From positions 1 through 64,000 of the forward strand of contig CP103029.1 of NCBI GenBank assembly GCA_024752435.1: a stretch of 64,000 nt of DNA. The letters run 5' to 3'. Positions 11,998-22,994 of this stretch are shown here, piece after piece. The translations under genes were made by a program, and so were the position numbers. The notes beneath the pieces were generated by a model. The model had not been told where the DNA came from and did not search any database. It was given only the letters and a program-made list of their open reading frames with translations. Numbering within the stretch: position 1 is the first letter of the stretch; each line of letters begins with the position of its first letter. This DNA is from Allantophomopsis cytisporea. Lineage: Eukaryota > Ascomycota > Leotiomycetes > Phacidiales > Phacidiaceae.

Positions 11998-12690
11998 ATT
12001 TTTATCAAAACTTTCGCGCGTCAACAATAGGAAAGAGAGTAGCAACTAGTATGACAGGTAGTCAAGGCAACAGAAAAAATATGGGAGTATATTCCTCTGT
12101 GCTGTCGTCAAGTAATACAATGGCATTGATAAGAAAGAACGAAGAAGGGTAATGGAATAAAAATCCTCGGAGACAGAGTATAGGAATAGAACAAACTGTA
12201 CCTGCTTGTGCTGTCGTAGATCATATCGGCGATCAGCCGAGATAAATTCGGTCTTTTAGCCGATGCTGCTAGTTAGCGCAAGAGTGCAGCGCTACGGCTT
12301 GCATGGCCAGCATATCACCGCAGTCGCAATGCAAGATTCCGCAAGTTGATGCCTCCCGGGCTCCGAGAAGTCTCCTCCTCGCCCGGTATAAAACCATTGA
12401 AGAACTGTTGAAAGTCCAGAAGCGCAGAATGTAGAACATTCGCACCCTTCAACATATTTGTTGATTCGGGGCGAGCAAGAGTAGAATATCAAGCCTCATA
12501 GATATATGCTCAATGTCTTTTGTGGAAGCAGATAGTAAAAATCTCCACCGAGGTTCTATGGTGTCGAGCGAGTGAAGCTTCAGAAAACCATTTCTTTTCT
12601 AATCAAGTATCAGATTACTACCCTACCTCATAATGCCTCTAAATAGCACATGCAGAATAAGTTAAGGTCAATAAACCCCGACCTTACCCT
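11998..12690. other. Intergenic: MFS promoter and regulator 3' flank
   Basis: This spacer lies between two minus-strand genes. It should hold the MFS promoter next to 11998 and the 3' UTR of the Zn2Cys6 gene next to 12690. The 66-codon ORF inside it has no recognisable family. No repeats or RNA genes are seen. Confidence 0.5.
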
Positions 12691-14678
12691 TCATAGCCTT
12701 GGTTCCTGTATATGGTTTACCAGAAAGTCATATTCGTTGAAAAAGAATTGATCAAGTGTTCCTTCCGCAAAAATGTCACCCCGATACACTTCGGCATCAT
12801 GCGATCGCTGGGCAGGTCTCAGTTGCGAAGAGTCTGTAATGATGCTTGCAACTTGAGCAGGCACGAAGGAATTTCTTTGTAGAATATCTTTGATGCATTC
12901 TGTGATGGTCACGAGTAGGTGATGCGGATGCATCATCTTTGAGACGTCTTGCAGTACTTCAACTAGCTTGAACATCAAGCGCTGGACCTCGTGAATGTCC
13001 AATTGGACACAGGCGGAAAACCGAGTCGTGACTTTGAGCAAGAAGACCACAGCAAAAGCGATCATAATATGGAAATAGGTCGGCAAGCCGTTAAGATAGG
13101 ATTGAATCTCCGGATCTGAGACTACTGTACGCAGTATAGACACGGAGGAAAGTACAGCAGAACTAGCGATCTCGTACACCTCGATATCCATATCGCATTC
13201 TCTGTCCCGGCTTTGACCGAAGCTGAGGCCTCTGAGAGCATGCGAGAAGAGGTAAAGCTTTGCGAAGTGGTACTGTATTCCCACACCTTTGCGCGGATAG
13301 TTGCCGACGTGAGCATTTGGACCGAATTTATCCGCCCATTCAGCACGGAGGCTATCCAGAGCAATGCTAAAGCGTCTCACTTGCGGCACCTCGGCATCAG
13401 AAAGAGGTCGGTCAACGTCCGCACCAAAAGTATCATAGATGTTGGTGCAAACACTCCAGCGTAAGACTTGACTAACTAGCCTTCCGTCGTCCTCGGTAGC
13501 ATGTCGGCAGTTCAAGAAGTTCCGTGCATTGCGCACAGCTTCACATTCCCGAGTGATTGGTGGTCTGCCGTACGGTATGGACAGGTGATGGTCACAGGTA
13601 TATACCAGATAATACAAGCGTGAACGTAAGTAGGCCTCTCGATCATCCTGAAGAGCCTTAGAAAAACTTCTGTACAGCTGCAATTCCGTAGCTATTCGAA
13701 CCGCAAAGCTGACTAGGGACGAAGACAGATCACTCATCCAGAAAGCACCAATACAGAGTGCTCGAACGTCATCAGTGGTGTTCTTCCGGGAAAAGCTCAT
13801 GGCTGCACTCAGGGCAATAAATTCTTTGTATAGTACCTGATAATCAGAAGAGGCCAAATGTAATGCACCTACCGCACAAATAGCAATGCCCAGAATCGGT
13901 GATTTCTGCCGTATATCTTCAAATGTAGCAGTGCTGTGGTCCCCCAAAATGCCATACAAAAAGTGATCAAGGCGCATTTGATATACACCTTGATATTTCC
14001 GAGCATTTTCAACAGTAACGAGACCGCGGGAAAATATATCTCCAGCCACTGTTGGCTGCAGCGGCTGTATAGGAGCTGTAGGGTGGAGATAATGCCCCGG
14101 AAGAGTACCCGGACTTGATTCAAGATCAACGACAATTTTCAACCCCATAGCTTCTTCCGTTGCTGTGCTGAAGCCACTGTGTATATTGGCTGTAGGGAAT
14201 ACTTCGCGCACTGGCGACCCGGTCTCCAGCCTTTGCGCCGACTGCAAGGCATGATCTGAACCGGCACCGCCATTGGAAATAGTCGCAATAGTTTCCTCAA
14301 GTGTCTGAATTTTCTGCTCGATAGCTTGTTTCCATCTGATTGCCAAGTAATTAGGTGCTGAGACTATGAATAACGCACTGGGTTACTCACGACATGTCAT
14401 TCGCGAATAGCGTTTGCAGGCTTCGATTCGCAGTACAGGATAGGCCTTTCTTCTTGCACCGATTACATGGCGGCTTAGAATCAGTCATGTAACACCGGAT
14501 CTATTATCGGATTAGCGCCACGACCAGCACTCCGCAGTAGAGCCGCAATCTAGACTACCTTCTGTTTGCGGCAGGCTTCACAAGCTGTGATCTTGCGACT
14601 AATATCGGGAGGTGAGGGGTCTCCCAATGCACCTCTGGGCCAGTTGACCGATGAGCCAGGGTCTTCAAGATTCGTCAT
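12691..14678 (-). CDS. Zn2Cys6 transcription factor with fungal regulatory middle domain
   Basis: Three exons (14678-14559, 14500-14391, 14335-12691; introns 58 and 55 bp) give 624 aa. The finger is C33, C36, C43, C52, C55, C62 (CX2CX6CX8CX2CX6C) and is itself split by intron 1 after CEACRKQK. It is followed by a short coiled-coil-like stretch (WKQAIEQKIQTLEETI). The fungal-specific transcription factor domain covers roughly residues 190-500; the segment SRLYYLVYTCDHHLSIPYGRPP is typical. It is a nuclear DNA-binding activator or repressor. It lies about 0.7 kb upstream of the MFS gene on the same strand, so it may control that exporter, but this is inference. The start ATG is the first in frame before the finger. 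Confidence 0.88.
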
Positions 14679-17240
14679 GTTGGCATGTAGCTACTGCTCA
14701 ACCTTCAGCGTTCGGTCTAAGCACAAAACGACAGGTATCGCAGTCGAGCCGTACTTGTGGATATGGTGAGAGGGGTTCCTTGTCGGAGTTGGGGCGGCGT
14801 CTAATCACGTGATATAGACAGGGACCAAAATGTTCCCCCGAGATGGTCTTCCTTGAAGTCCATATACTGAGGAGTAATTGTCGGCGTACTATATAGTCAT
14901 ATTTTGACGCATGTGCAACTTCGGCAACATTCAGGAAATATCTTACACCTCTAATGTCGTATTCTTGGTTCAATGATAAAATTGCATGGGTGATGAAGGC
15001 TGCTACTGCTACGGAGCCAGCTAGTAGCGCGACTTGACCCCACAGACCGGCGTACACCCCGAGCTTCACGCCAAACACTCGGCGAAACACCGAGTTTCTA
15101 ATACATAGTACAAAATGCACATTATCTCAATTGGTTCAGTTGTTCGGATTCCTTGCCCTGTGGAGGAACCCAAGATGCTTTTGAAATAAAGCCAATGGAC
15201 GACTTGTTGCCAGTTAACGTCGTTTACCGGCAGTAGAAATATACTCTACTATTATTGTCTGATTGCAGGAATCGTAAAGTCCTGTTTCGTACCAAGCTGA
15301 TGCTAACGCATACTTAGTGTAGGTGTAATGGCAGCCTTTTATCTTGGGAGGTGTCTGAGGCTTCGTCCCATTTCTGGGGATAGCATAAGTCATGAGAAAA
15401 TGTACAGTAATTTGCTACTTCAAACCTGCCTTTCTCCATAATGACTCAATATGAAAATAAAAACCAGATTTATTACAGATTTTAGAAGAAATCTTTTTTT
15501 ACCTCAATGTCGTAACCGGCCCTAACAGGTTTAACCGCACCCGCCCAGATATAGAGCCGCCAATACATCCCTTAGAGAACTCATATCCAACCCTATACGA
15601 AAGGTAATGTATTGAACAACCCACCTTCTTAGATCCGTCGAGCAGCCAGCCGTTAACCTTATCTTGACCTCACTCCCACAACGAAACAGCGGTTCGGTCG
15701 TCCCTAAGTATCACAGCGGTTGGCCCACAATGAAGAGACAATAAGCCCCACTCCCCTAAGCCTTGAACTTCACGATCTTCTTACACATCTGGCATAGGAG
15801 ATCCGCTGACCCATGTATGAGTTTTTCCGCATGACAAAAAGGTTACTGTGTGTAGATAGTTAAGATAAGAGGCGATTTCCGACAAAAAGCCCCCGTAATA
15901 TCTTATGCTCTACGCCTAATCTTACGTTGTAGACTTACCGTACCTAGGTACTTACCCAGGTAAGCACCTCACCTTGTGTCGCATACTACTTGCTCAAGGA
16001 CTTATTTACATACGTAAGGTAACATATAGCCTCGCAGCCCTGCTGCCTTCTAGTTATATACATACCTTATCTTATCTTACCATTTAAATCAAGCCTCGTC
16101 AAAGGGTCTCTACTCAAGTGCGCTTTAAGGATCACGAAACTAGTAAGCTTAGCCCTACAGCTAAGCCAGCCATCATTTCCCTCACTATAGACATCCTCCT
16201 ACAAGACCGTCTAATAATCCGGCACAGGAATTTCGAACCTTCTCTAGGTTATATAATAATCCTAGGCAAAAGCTCGATCCTTATTACAATAGTTCTGGTA
16301 GATCCGAGCAGGCGTAGAAGAGTCGACGGTAGGATTGACCCGAGTTAAGAGCTTCTCGATCTCTAGATTTTCAGTCTGTATAGCTACTACTGCACAAAGG
16401 AGAACGTCACTGATTCTGGAACTTCCTACGGTAAGAGTCTATCGTAGAAGTAGGACACGTTCCCAGGGAGACTGCGCGTTTGTTTACAGCTCACGTACAT
16501 TTTCTGAAGTGTGATAGACTCTATAGGAAACCCTTTACTCTTCGTATACGTGTACAGAGTAGGACTAGCAGGAGTTTGTGATACTGCGCTAAGTCTTAAT
16601 ACTATAGAGAAAACTAAATTTCAGATAGTTATAGTTGTACATCATTTGTTATATAATCAGATTTACTATTATCTGTCCATTTCACTCCCATAGCTAAAAC
16701 AGTGTCACTAGTAGCAAGTCAACAGTACCATCTCATCGTAATCACTCACACAGGTGTTTACCCAACAGTGAAAATATAGTGCAATATGTCCAACAAAGTA
16801 GATGGATACCAAATTTTAGGCCTACAGTTACCCAGAATTAGCTGCATTAGCAGTATTCTATAGCGAGCTTGTATTAAGCGTGCTTGACAATCCTGCGAGT
16901 TTTTATCATTTGGCTTTACTTCTTCTAAAGATGTCTTGATCAAAACAAATGCCAACATAGCCATCTAGTTCTGTACAGACTAGCAAAGCCCTATCAGAGT
17001 TCTTATAGGAAGAAGTGGAATGCGGCTGCTGTGGGAAGCCAAAAAGATACGGTCATCGAAAGACTGCGTGTGACTTTCCGTCTATTTCATCAGATAACTT
17101 CTTATCTCAGAGTACGATGTCGACAACTAACAGATCTATATATGAATTAGAGGCCTTCATCGACTCATTCATACCCTGAGGTGATCCTCGCCATCCTGCT
17201 CAACAGAGGCTCAAAAGCACAGTATGCCTCGCCACACGTC
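14679..17240. other. Long gene-poor interval
   Basis: The first several hundred bases are the upstream region of the Zn2Cys6 gene. A 140-codon minus-strand ORF at 14698-15120 lacks recognisable motifs. From about 15.5 to 16.7 kb the sequence is repeat-like, with a perfect palindrome tacctaggta at 15941-15950 and many cctaag/cttacc phrases. ORFs of 60-76 codons at 16118-16348, 16511-16693 and 16758-16964 show no family resemblance. I see no gene. Confidence 0.45.
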
Positions 17241-17835
17241 CTACCACACCTTCCTACTCAACTCTACCTCTTCCGCCTGATATTCTAGGCTAGGTTTTCC
17301 TGTGGAAAACGGTCTTTCCCGACGGATTGTGCCTTCAAGTTGGAATCCAAGTCTCTTGACAGCCTCGATGCCTCGAGCGTTCTGCCAATGCGCTTGCTAC
17401 GCAACATGACGAAGACCGAGCCCACCATTGCTCACCCTCCTGCCATTTCAACGCACATTCGTCACTACTTATGCGTGCGGCCTGTTGCTGCAGTATCTCC
17501 TTAGACCACTCAGCAGGTAGCCCAACTCATAGGTCGCGTTGTAAGGCTGCGCATTAATAAGACCTATTATGCCGGCAAGACTCTCTACCAACTGGTATGA
17601 ACCTTGTGAATTGCTTATAGGTAGCTTTGTCAAGATTGCAAATAAGCATGAGGTCCGATCATCCCGAATGCAGGGATAGTAGAAGGATGAGAGGAAATGC
17701 TCGGGAGATATCATTAGGCCAAACGGGAGGTAGGTAAAAAGCTCAGGAAAGTCCCTAGCCGACTCAAAGAAGTGTTGCAGATGTGATTCATTCTTCAAAA
17801 GATACATCACTAGCTGCTCATAATAATACTCTGGC
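17241..17835 (-). pseudogene. Broken GNAT N-acetyltransferase
   Basis: The minus strand reads a fungal GNAT-type acetyltransferase in pieces. The upstream piece (about 17835-17500) includes FTYLPFGLMISPEHFLSSFY, FAILTK and LAGIIGLINAQPYNATYELGYLL. The downstream piece in another frame reads GLGLRHVA-stop-QAHWQN, then AVKRLGFQLEGTIRRERPF, the acetyl-CoA-binding and C-terminal signature. The stop after RHVA is TAG where TGG (Trp, in the usual V-x-W-Q-A/C pattern) is expected. The central part has lost frame. Family members are about 220-240 aa soluble enzymes. At least one frameshift plus a nonsense change make it non-functional. Confidence 0.68.
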
Positions 17836-18673
17836 TATTTAGAATGGTGTTTCGCTCACTTGAAATGGTACCAGTTTGTTCTTATCACTCTCTAATTCAA
17901 TAGGAGGATACGAAAAGTCAAGCTCCGTCATGTCGCTTGAATTTCAGCTTAAATGCACGCGCAGTAACATATGTAACATTCATTTCGGCAGCTTCTAATA
18001 TACGCACGCTTGTAAAAAGCGTTCTTCATATGCAGTGTTGGTAGATTGATCCGACTTCAGATGAATTTAGAAGAGAGTTTTAGTTGTTCCAGCTCGGAGG
18101 ATAACGCATCACAGTCTGTTAGCTCATTCTTAATTGGATTCAGATGTTCAAAGCGCAGTTATGCCGAAGTGCTCGGCCTCGGCACACGTTCACGCCTGAA
18201 ATGGTTGGTCGCCGTGGTTTCCCTACCAGTTCCTCAGACTGCGACGCTATGCAGAAAAACTGCATGTGTATAATGCTCAGATAAACAAATAGAAAATTAT
18301 GTGACAAAAATGAAAGTGCATTGTGTTCAGCTTGGTGTAGTATGTGACATACAATAGGCTTTCATTTTATGCAGTTCACATTGCAAAATTGGGGCGCCCT
18401 TGTTGTATTAATCGTATAATATATAGTTGGATAGCTGTAAAGGTCGTTTGTAGTTCGATAGTCCTTATAATTTCTTAGCCAGCTGGTATATACCTTTTAT
18501 TACAACCCATAAACCTTTGTTATTCTTAACAAACTATATCTAATAGGAGCTATATATAGTTGAAGATGTTGTAGCTCAAGCATTTGTATATAAGTATCCT
18601 AACATATACAGTTTAGTAGTAGACATATAATAAGGTTTAATTGATTAATTACATAATAGACTAAGTTCTTCGG
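17836..18673. other. AT-rich gene-free interval
   Basis: The interval lies between the broken acetyltransferase and the 3' end of the aldoxime dehydratase. A 75-codon ORF at 18046-18273 has no recognisable family. Bases 18400-18660 are strongly TA-rich, like the damaged repeats at the left end. Confidence 0.4.
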
Positions 18674-19735
18674 CTATAAACTTTCCAAATACATCAAGCC
18701 AGTTCCCTCAGCACAACCTATATACTCAGCATCCAAGTCTTGAGACTTGAGTATAAATAATTCTACAAAAAGTTGCGCCTTGCCACGACTAAGCTTTCCG
18801 CTAGGATTGTAAAGATCCATTACTGTCTTCCGTAACTGTACGTGTCCACGATGAGCACGGCCAGCATGTTCAAAGTGCGCTAGATCAAGGAAGTAAACCA
18901 TTTGATCAGTTTGAGTAACGATTTCGTTTGATGGCGGAGCTCCAGTGCTCGAAATACATCTATGTTTCGAGGTCTCTGGAGATTCATGTGCTGCATGGGT
19001 TGTAAAGGACATCACACCACTCTGATTGCGCTCCCTATCCAAGTGTTCCATCCAAGATTGTGCGTGGGGAGCCACTTGATCTAGCCAGAGCTCGCGCTCC
19101 TCCCCCGTGGAAACGTCAGGCTGGCGTTGACCTTCCCTCACAAAGCAAAGATTGTTGGGAACATTCGAAATTCGAACTCGACCTGATCTGATGTTCTTTG
19201 AGTAGGACTCGGGAATAGTGATTTTGGGTTTCTCCGCATTGCCTTTCGCCTTGGACGCCAAAACGTAGGGTGATGTGAAGGTGTCCGTCGTCGAGCCAAG
19301 TCGGTGTCGATAGACGCCCCAGTATCCTTCATCCGTGCTCTCCTTTATGTCCAGCAGTAACGTCAAGCCCCATGGGACAGCTTGATTTGCAGCGAACATG
19401 TACTGCGACCCGGGTACAGTCATGACTTCACGCCAGACTCCCGCATCGTTTTTGAGGTCCCTCCAGAAGGCTTGTACATCATCACGTGAAAACCACGTCT
19501 CGTAATCCTTCGAGCTAAGCCAATATGCTGCAAAGACAGTGGACGGAACTGTTTTCTGATCCAATCCATGCCTTTCATCTTGGAGCTGATCAACAAGGCC
19601 AGCAGATTCTGAAAGAAGATCGTAAAGCGTGGATATTATAGTGTGCTTTTCGGCTGTAAAAGTCTCGTGCTGCACTCCAAACAAACCAAATGTAAAGAGC
19701 AAATCCTTGCCTTTAGTATCAACAAGGTACACCAT
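18674..19735 (-). CDS. Haem-containing (phenylacet)aldoxime dehydratase
   Basis: A 353-aa protein from the ATG at 19735, close to the roughly 350 aa of bacterial OxdB-type enzymes. These b-type haem lyases remove water from aldoximes to form nitriles (EC 4.99.1 group, in the cytosol). Family-like features are FGLFGVQHE near the N terminus, FAAYW, YETWF, GVWREVMTVP, GYWGVYRHR, and the C-terminal block FLDLAHFEHAGRAHRGHVQL, whose histidines lie where the haem-ligand and catalytic histidines are found. The reading frame continues upstream only with a TTG. A possible first exon ending ...SYWAG at 19816, with a 79-bp intron (19737-19815), would restore the usual N-terminal Trp, but it runs into a stop at 19842-19844 and a tandem repeat. 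The true N terminus is therefore uncertain. The gene is divergent from a Zn2Cys6 gene, with a nitrilase beyond. Confidence 0.85.
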   Translation of the reverse strand: MVYLVDTKGKDLLFTFGLFGVQHETFTAEKHTIISTLYDLLSESAGLVDQLQDERHGLDQKTVPSTVFAAYWLSSKDYETWFSRDDVQAFWRDLKNDAGVWREVMTVPGSQYMFAANQAVPWGLTLLLDIKESTDEGYWGVYRHRLGSTTDTFTSPYVLASKAKGNAEKPKITIPESYSKNIRSGRVRISNVPNNLCFVREGQRQPDVSTGEERELWLDQVAPHAQSWMEHLDRERNQSGVMSFTTHAAHESPETSKHRCISSTGAPPSNEIVTQTDQMVYFLDLAHFEHAGRAHRGHVQLRKTVMDLYNPSGKLSRGKAQLFVELFILKSQDLDAEYIGCAEGTGLMYLESL

Positions 19736-19863
19736 TCTGAGAAATCCGTGGGGAGAGTAAAATGAAATATCGTCAAAAACCAATGATATGTTGCAGGTTG
19801 AAAAATGTAGGTTACCTCCAGTATGAGAGGATGGGAGCTTCTTATAAGTGTTGCTAAACCATT

Positions 19864-20001
19864 ATGTGGCCCCCAACACTCCTCACCAAGAAGAAAGCAG
19901 TAGCCTATTAAAATTATCTTCGTATGCGGCACCCGACACTTCAAAATCAAGAAGATAGCAGTAGCCTATTGGCGTTATGTCTGTATGCAGCCACCAAAGC
20001 C
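19864..20001 (+). repeat. Imperfect tandem repeat of about 60 bp
   Basis: Copy 1 (19864-19922) and copy 2 (19923-19983) share tatg-gc...cc-acact, then caagaaga-agcagtagcctatt. A partial third copy (tatgcagccaccaaagc) starts at 19984. The copies differ by many transitions. The array sits directly upstream of the aldoxime dehydratase N terminus. Confidence 0.75.
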
Positions 20002-20053
20002 ATGATGATACCTTCGCTCGGTAGAACTGATATGTTCTCATCATCCCCTGCGG

Positions 20054-20073
20054 ATGCGGGTAGCTGTTCCCGC
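20054..20073. promoter_or_regulatory. Inverted CGG repeat, candidate Zn2Cys6 site
   Basis: tgcggg, 8 bases, cccgca: a perfect 6-bp inverted repeat in the divergent aldoxime dehydratase/regulator promoter. The type of site fits Zn2Cys6 dimers in general; binding by the neighbouring regulator is inference. Confidence 0.45.
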
Positions 20074-20124
20074 ACGATAGAATGAGATTGACATTGGATT
20101 AGTGCAGTTAAAAGTAGCCAGAGC

Positions 20125-20132
20125 TCCGCGGA
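20125..20132. promoter_or_regulatory. tccgcgga palindrome, candidate Zn2Cys6 site
   Basis: A perfect 8-bp palindrome made of abutting CCG and CGG half-sites in the divergent promoter. The same CGGA/TCCG half-sites recur upstream of the nitrilase. Confidence 0.4.
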
Positions 20133-20599
20133 ACATGTGAAGTAACTAGGAAGTCCTTACTAGGTACATACGACACAAAAGATAACCTGCGTTCTGTTAT
20201 CGAAGGGACGTATGAGGGTGTGAAACTTGGGCATCTCACAGACATGGGTAAATAGATAACTTTCATCTTTTACTGAGATTAACATAGTAAGTTTACGTTG
20301 GTGGCTGTGAAGCTTCAGTTGTAAAGCGCTGATACATGCGGAATCATTCCTACTTGAAGTTCTGTTGCTAATTTAGCTCGTAACTAAACCCGATTCGATA
20401 TCATTTTCCGCCCTAGGTCACTTCATCATACACAGCAGCTTTCAATTCATTAACACAATGATGCCCGATTATCATATTTTCTTGTAATCGCCTGCAGATT
20501 TGATCACGTTTGTGGGGATCCTCTGCTGCGCATCTCACACCAGACGTTTAAAATACGTTCGTACAGTTCCACGCTGCCAAAAGGCAGTAATTAGCAAGG

Positions 20600-22994
20600 A
20601 TGACGGACTCGTCGTCTAGCAATCCTCGAAAGCGAGTCCGACTGGCATGCGAAGAATGTCGAAAAAACAAACGAAAGGCAAGTTATTGTGGTCTGAATTG
20701 TCTCAAGAAATACTCATTTGTACTTTAGTGCCAAGGACAGAGGCCCTCGTGCGCGTTATGCGTCAAAGCGGGGAAAGTATGCAATTATATTTCTGCAACC
20801 CGAAGGTAGGTTGCTTCAATATCGAGTTCTTTCGTCCTACCTTATCGCCAATACCCCTTGTAATGCAGTGATGTCACCTGACTGACCAAGCTGAGGGAAC
20901 AGCACAGAAATCAGTAGTGAATATGTACAAAATCTTGAGCATCAGATTATTGCCCTGAGATCCATCATTGCGGAATATGGCGGCAGTAAGGAGAAGCAGT
21001 CTTCGGAACTGGGATATGCAGAGAGTGATCCTATAGATGATATGTTCCCACACGAAGGAATCATAAAGATTAGCAGGACGACTGAAGATTCAAGAGTCCC
21101 TTCGACCCAGAATTCAACTTCTAGTGTCACAACAAATGCTAACTCATCTGCAGACCAAATATCACAGGACGCAATGGATGATCTTGCAGGCTTGATGCTG
21201 ACAGTTAATCTTGAAGACCATGGCGAGCCATCCTTCACAATAACCACGGGCAAAAACAGAGGATTTGGCAACCCAGTTGATAAGTTTTCAACAGATAATA
21301 CAATAAAGACGGCAGAAGCACAGATGTCTGATGATGTTGAATCAGAGCTCAAACGACATCTGCTGAGCTGCTTTCTAGAGAATTTTAATCAGCTGCATCA
21401 TTTTATTGATTCGGAGGAAACCAAAATTATCTGCACTCATGATTTGGCTGAAGAGCCGTTGGATACTCAGTTGCGCAACTATGCTTTGCTAGCTGTAGGC
21501 GCTCATTTTTCATCTCGGTCTAACATAGACTCAGTGGCCACAGAATATTCAAACCACGCTGAGTCTATTGTCACAAAATGTCTCAGAGACTACCCAAGCG
21601 ATCTCACAGTCCAAGGTATAACTATCTTGGCATGGCGAGAGTTGATGTTAGGAAATGATAGTATGGCATACTCGTATATAGGTGTGTCATTCGAGCTTCA
21701 TGCAGGTGTCTCCCAATTTATAGCCCTTAAACAAGTAATTCAGGTCACAATGATTAACACTCCTAGCAATGGCTACCGGCCTTATATTGTATCTAGGGCT
21801 TCACGTCTGCAAAGCAGTCGACAATATAGACGGAATTATGTCCAACCAAGCATGGTACAAAAGACGCGTGCGTTCTTTCTGGGCATACTTTTCTGTTGAC
21901 AGGTACAACATAATCCTTGAATCTACATAGTTTTATCCCGCAAATATGATTAACCAATTCTGACAATCTGTTCTTTAATAGGATCATCAACTCCAGTCTT
22001 GGAATGAATTGTACTATGCACTGGCAAAGAGTCCGGACCCCGCCATTTCTAAGTATCCTCACTCATGTTACAACCCTGAACGAGGTTGCACATGATTCAT
22101 TTTGTCATCTTTGGCATATATGGGACTCGTGTATGGATCAGGTGTAGGTATTATGCAGTGTTTCAAAACAGTATTCTCACACTTCTTAGGTATGCCTTCG
22201 AGTGGGCTGCGTTGCCCACGTCTGAAAGAGGCGCGCTTCTTTTACGCTCCCGCCAACGGCTAGCCAAGTTTTACGAGGATATCGATCAACGACTACATAT
22301 ACATGCTGGTCACATGCCTGAGAGTGCAGTCTGTTTTCAACTGGCCTATCATACGGCCTTGCTACTCATCCATCGGCCTTTCCTAAATGATCCATCTCTT
22401 GGAAATAGTGCTCTGCAATCAGCAACTAGTGCTGCTGTACATATATCTCGAATCATACGCCAATACCGACAACACCAGGAATTTGTGGGTACTGCGCCGC
22501 AAGTACTATATTATACCCTAAGTGCGGCTGTCATACATCTCCTCAACGCTACATGTGGCAGAACATCACTTGGAAGACAGTCTGCAAACGGTTTGAAACA
22601 TTGCCTGGATGCTATGGTGGGCATGCGCTTGAAGTGGCAGATCAGGGCTCAGAAATCGATTGAGCTCATTCAGGAACTTGCACACAGATGGAAAGTTGTC
22701 TGGGCTCTGCCAATATCGTTGAGTCAGCCAATCTTTATGCAAGCTAAGACTCAAGATATTGCAGCTTCGACGTCACATCAAGTCCCAATAGATGCTTGGC
22801 AAGAGGCCACCCTCTCCATACCATCGCCAGGAGCTGTGGAGCATATCTTCCATCCCGATGTGTGGGACCATAATGTGTGGGAGTTTGATGGATTCCCGCA
22901 ACATTCGGATGCGTTGAACGATCTCATCGAAGTCGATGCTTGGGCAGATCACCTTCAGCCAGCTGGACTATTTGATGATAGCCCTATCAGATGA
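20600..22994 (+). CDS. Zn2Cys6 transcription factor, putative regulator of aldoxime/nitrile genes
   Basis: Six exons (20600-20677, 20729-20805, 20915-21681, 21767-21902, 21982-22143, 22190-22994) keep frame and give 674 aa. The finger is C17, C20, C27, C34, C37, C44 and becomes complete only after removing intron 1 (20678-20728), which has a GC donor (AAAG|GCAAGT) instead of GT. The smallest intron, 22144-22189, is 46 bp. A coiled-coil-like segment (EYVQNLEHQIIALRSIIAEYGG) follows the finger. The fungal regulatory domain is seen in AYSYI-A-MATGLILYLGLH, WYKRRVRSFWAYFSVDR and CFQLAYHTALLLIHRPFL. It lies between the dehydratase and nitrilase genes and is divergent from the former. Local control is inferred from this position and from the CGG repeats nearby. 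Confidence 0.88.
20678..20728 (+). other. GC-AG intron inside the zinc finger
   Basis: This 51-bp intron starts GCAAGT and ends TTTAG. Without removing it, the third Cys of the finger is not in frame; removal joins CRKNKRK to CQGQRPSC exactly. AG|GCAAGT is the known consensus of rare GC-AG introns. Confidence 0.75.

Larger units (their letters stand above)
19736..20599. promoter_or_regulatory. Divergent promoter between aldoxime dehydratase and regulator
   Basis: This 0.86-kb interval separates the minus-strand dehydratase from the plus-strand regulator and should drive both. It contains the inverted repeat tgcggg-N8-cccgca (20054-20073) and the palindrome tccgcgga (20125-20132), both built of CGG half-sites that Zn2Cys6 dimers usually bind. 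The end nearest the dehydratase carries a roughly 60-bp tandem duplication. Confidence 0.5.

Noticed and set aside
14698..15120. 140-codon minus-strand ORF upstream of the Zn2Cys6 gene
   Set aside because: It overlaps the first exon and promoter of the regulator in another frame and has no recognisable domain.
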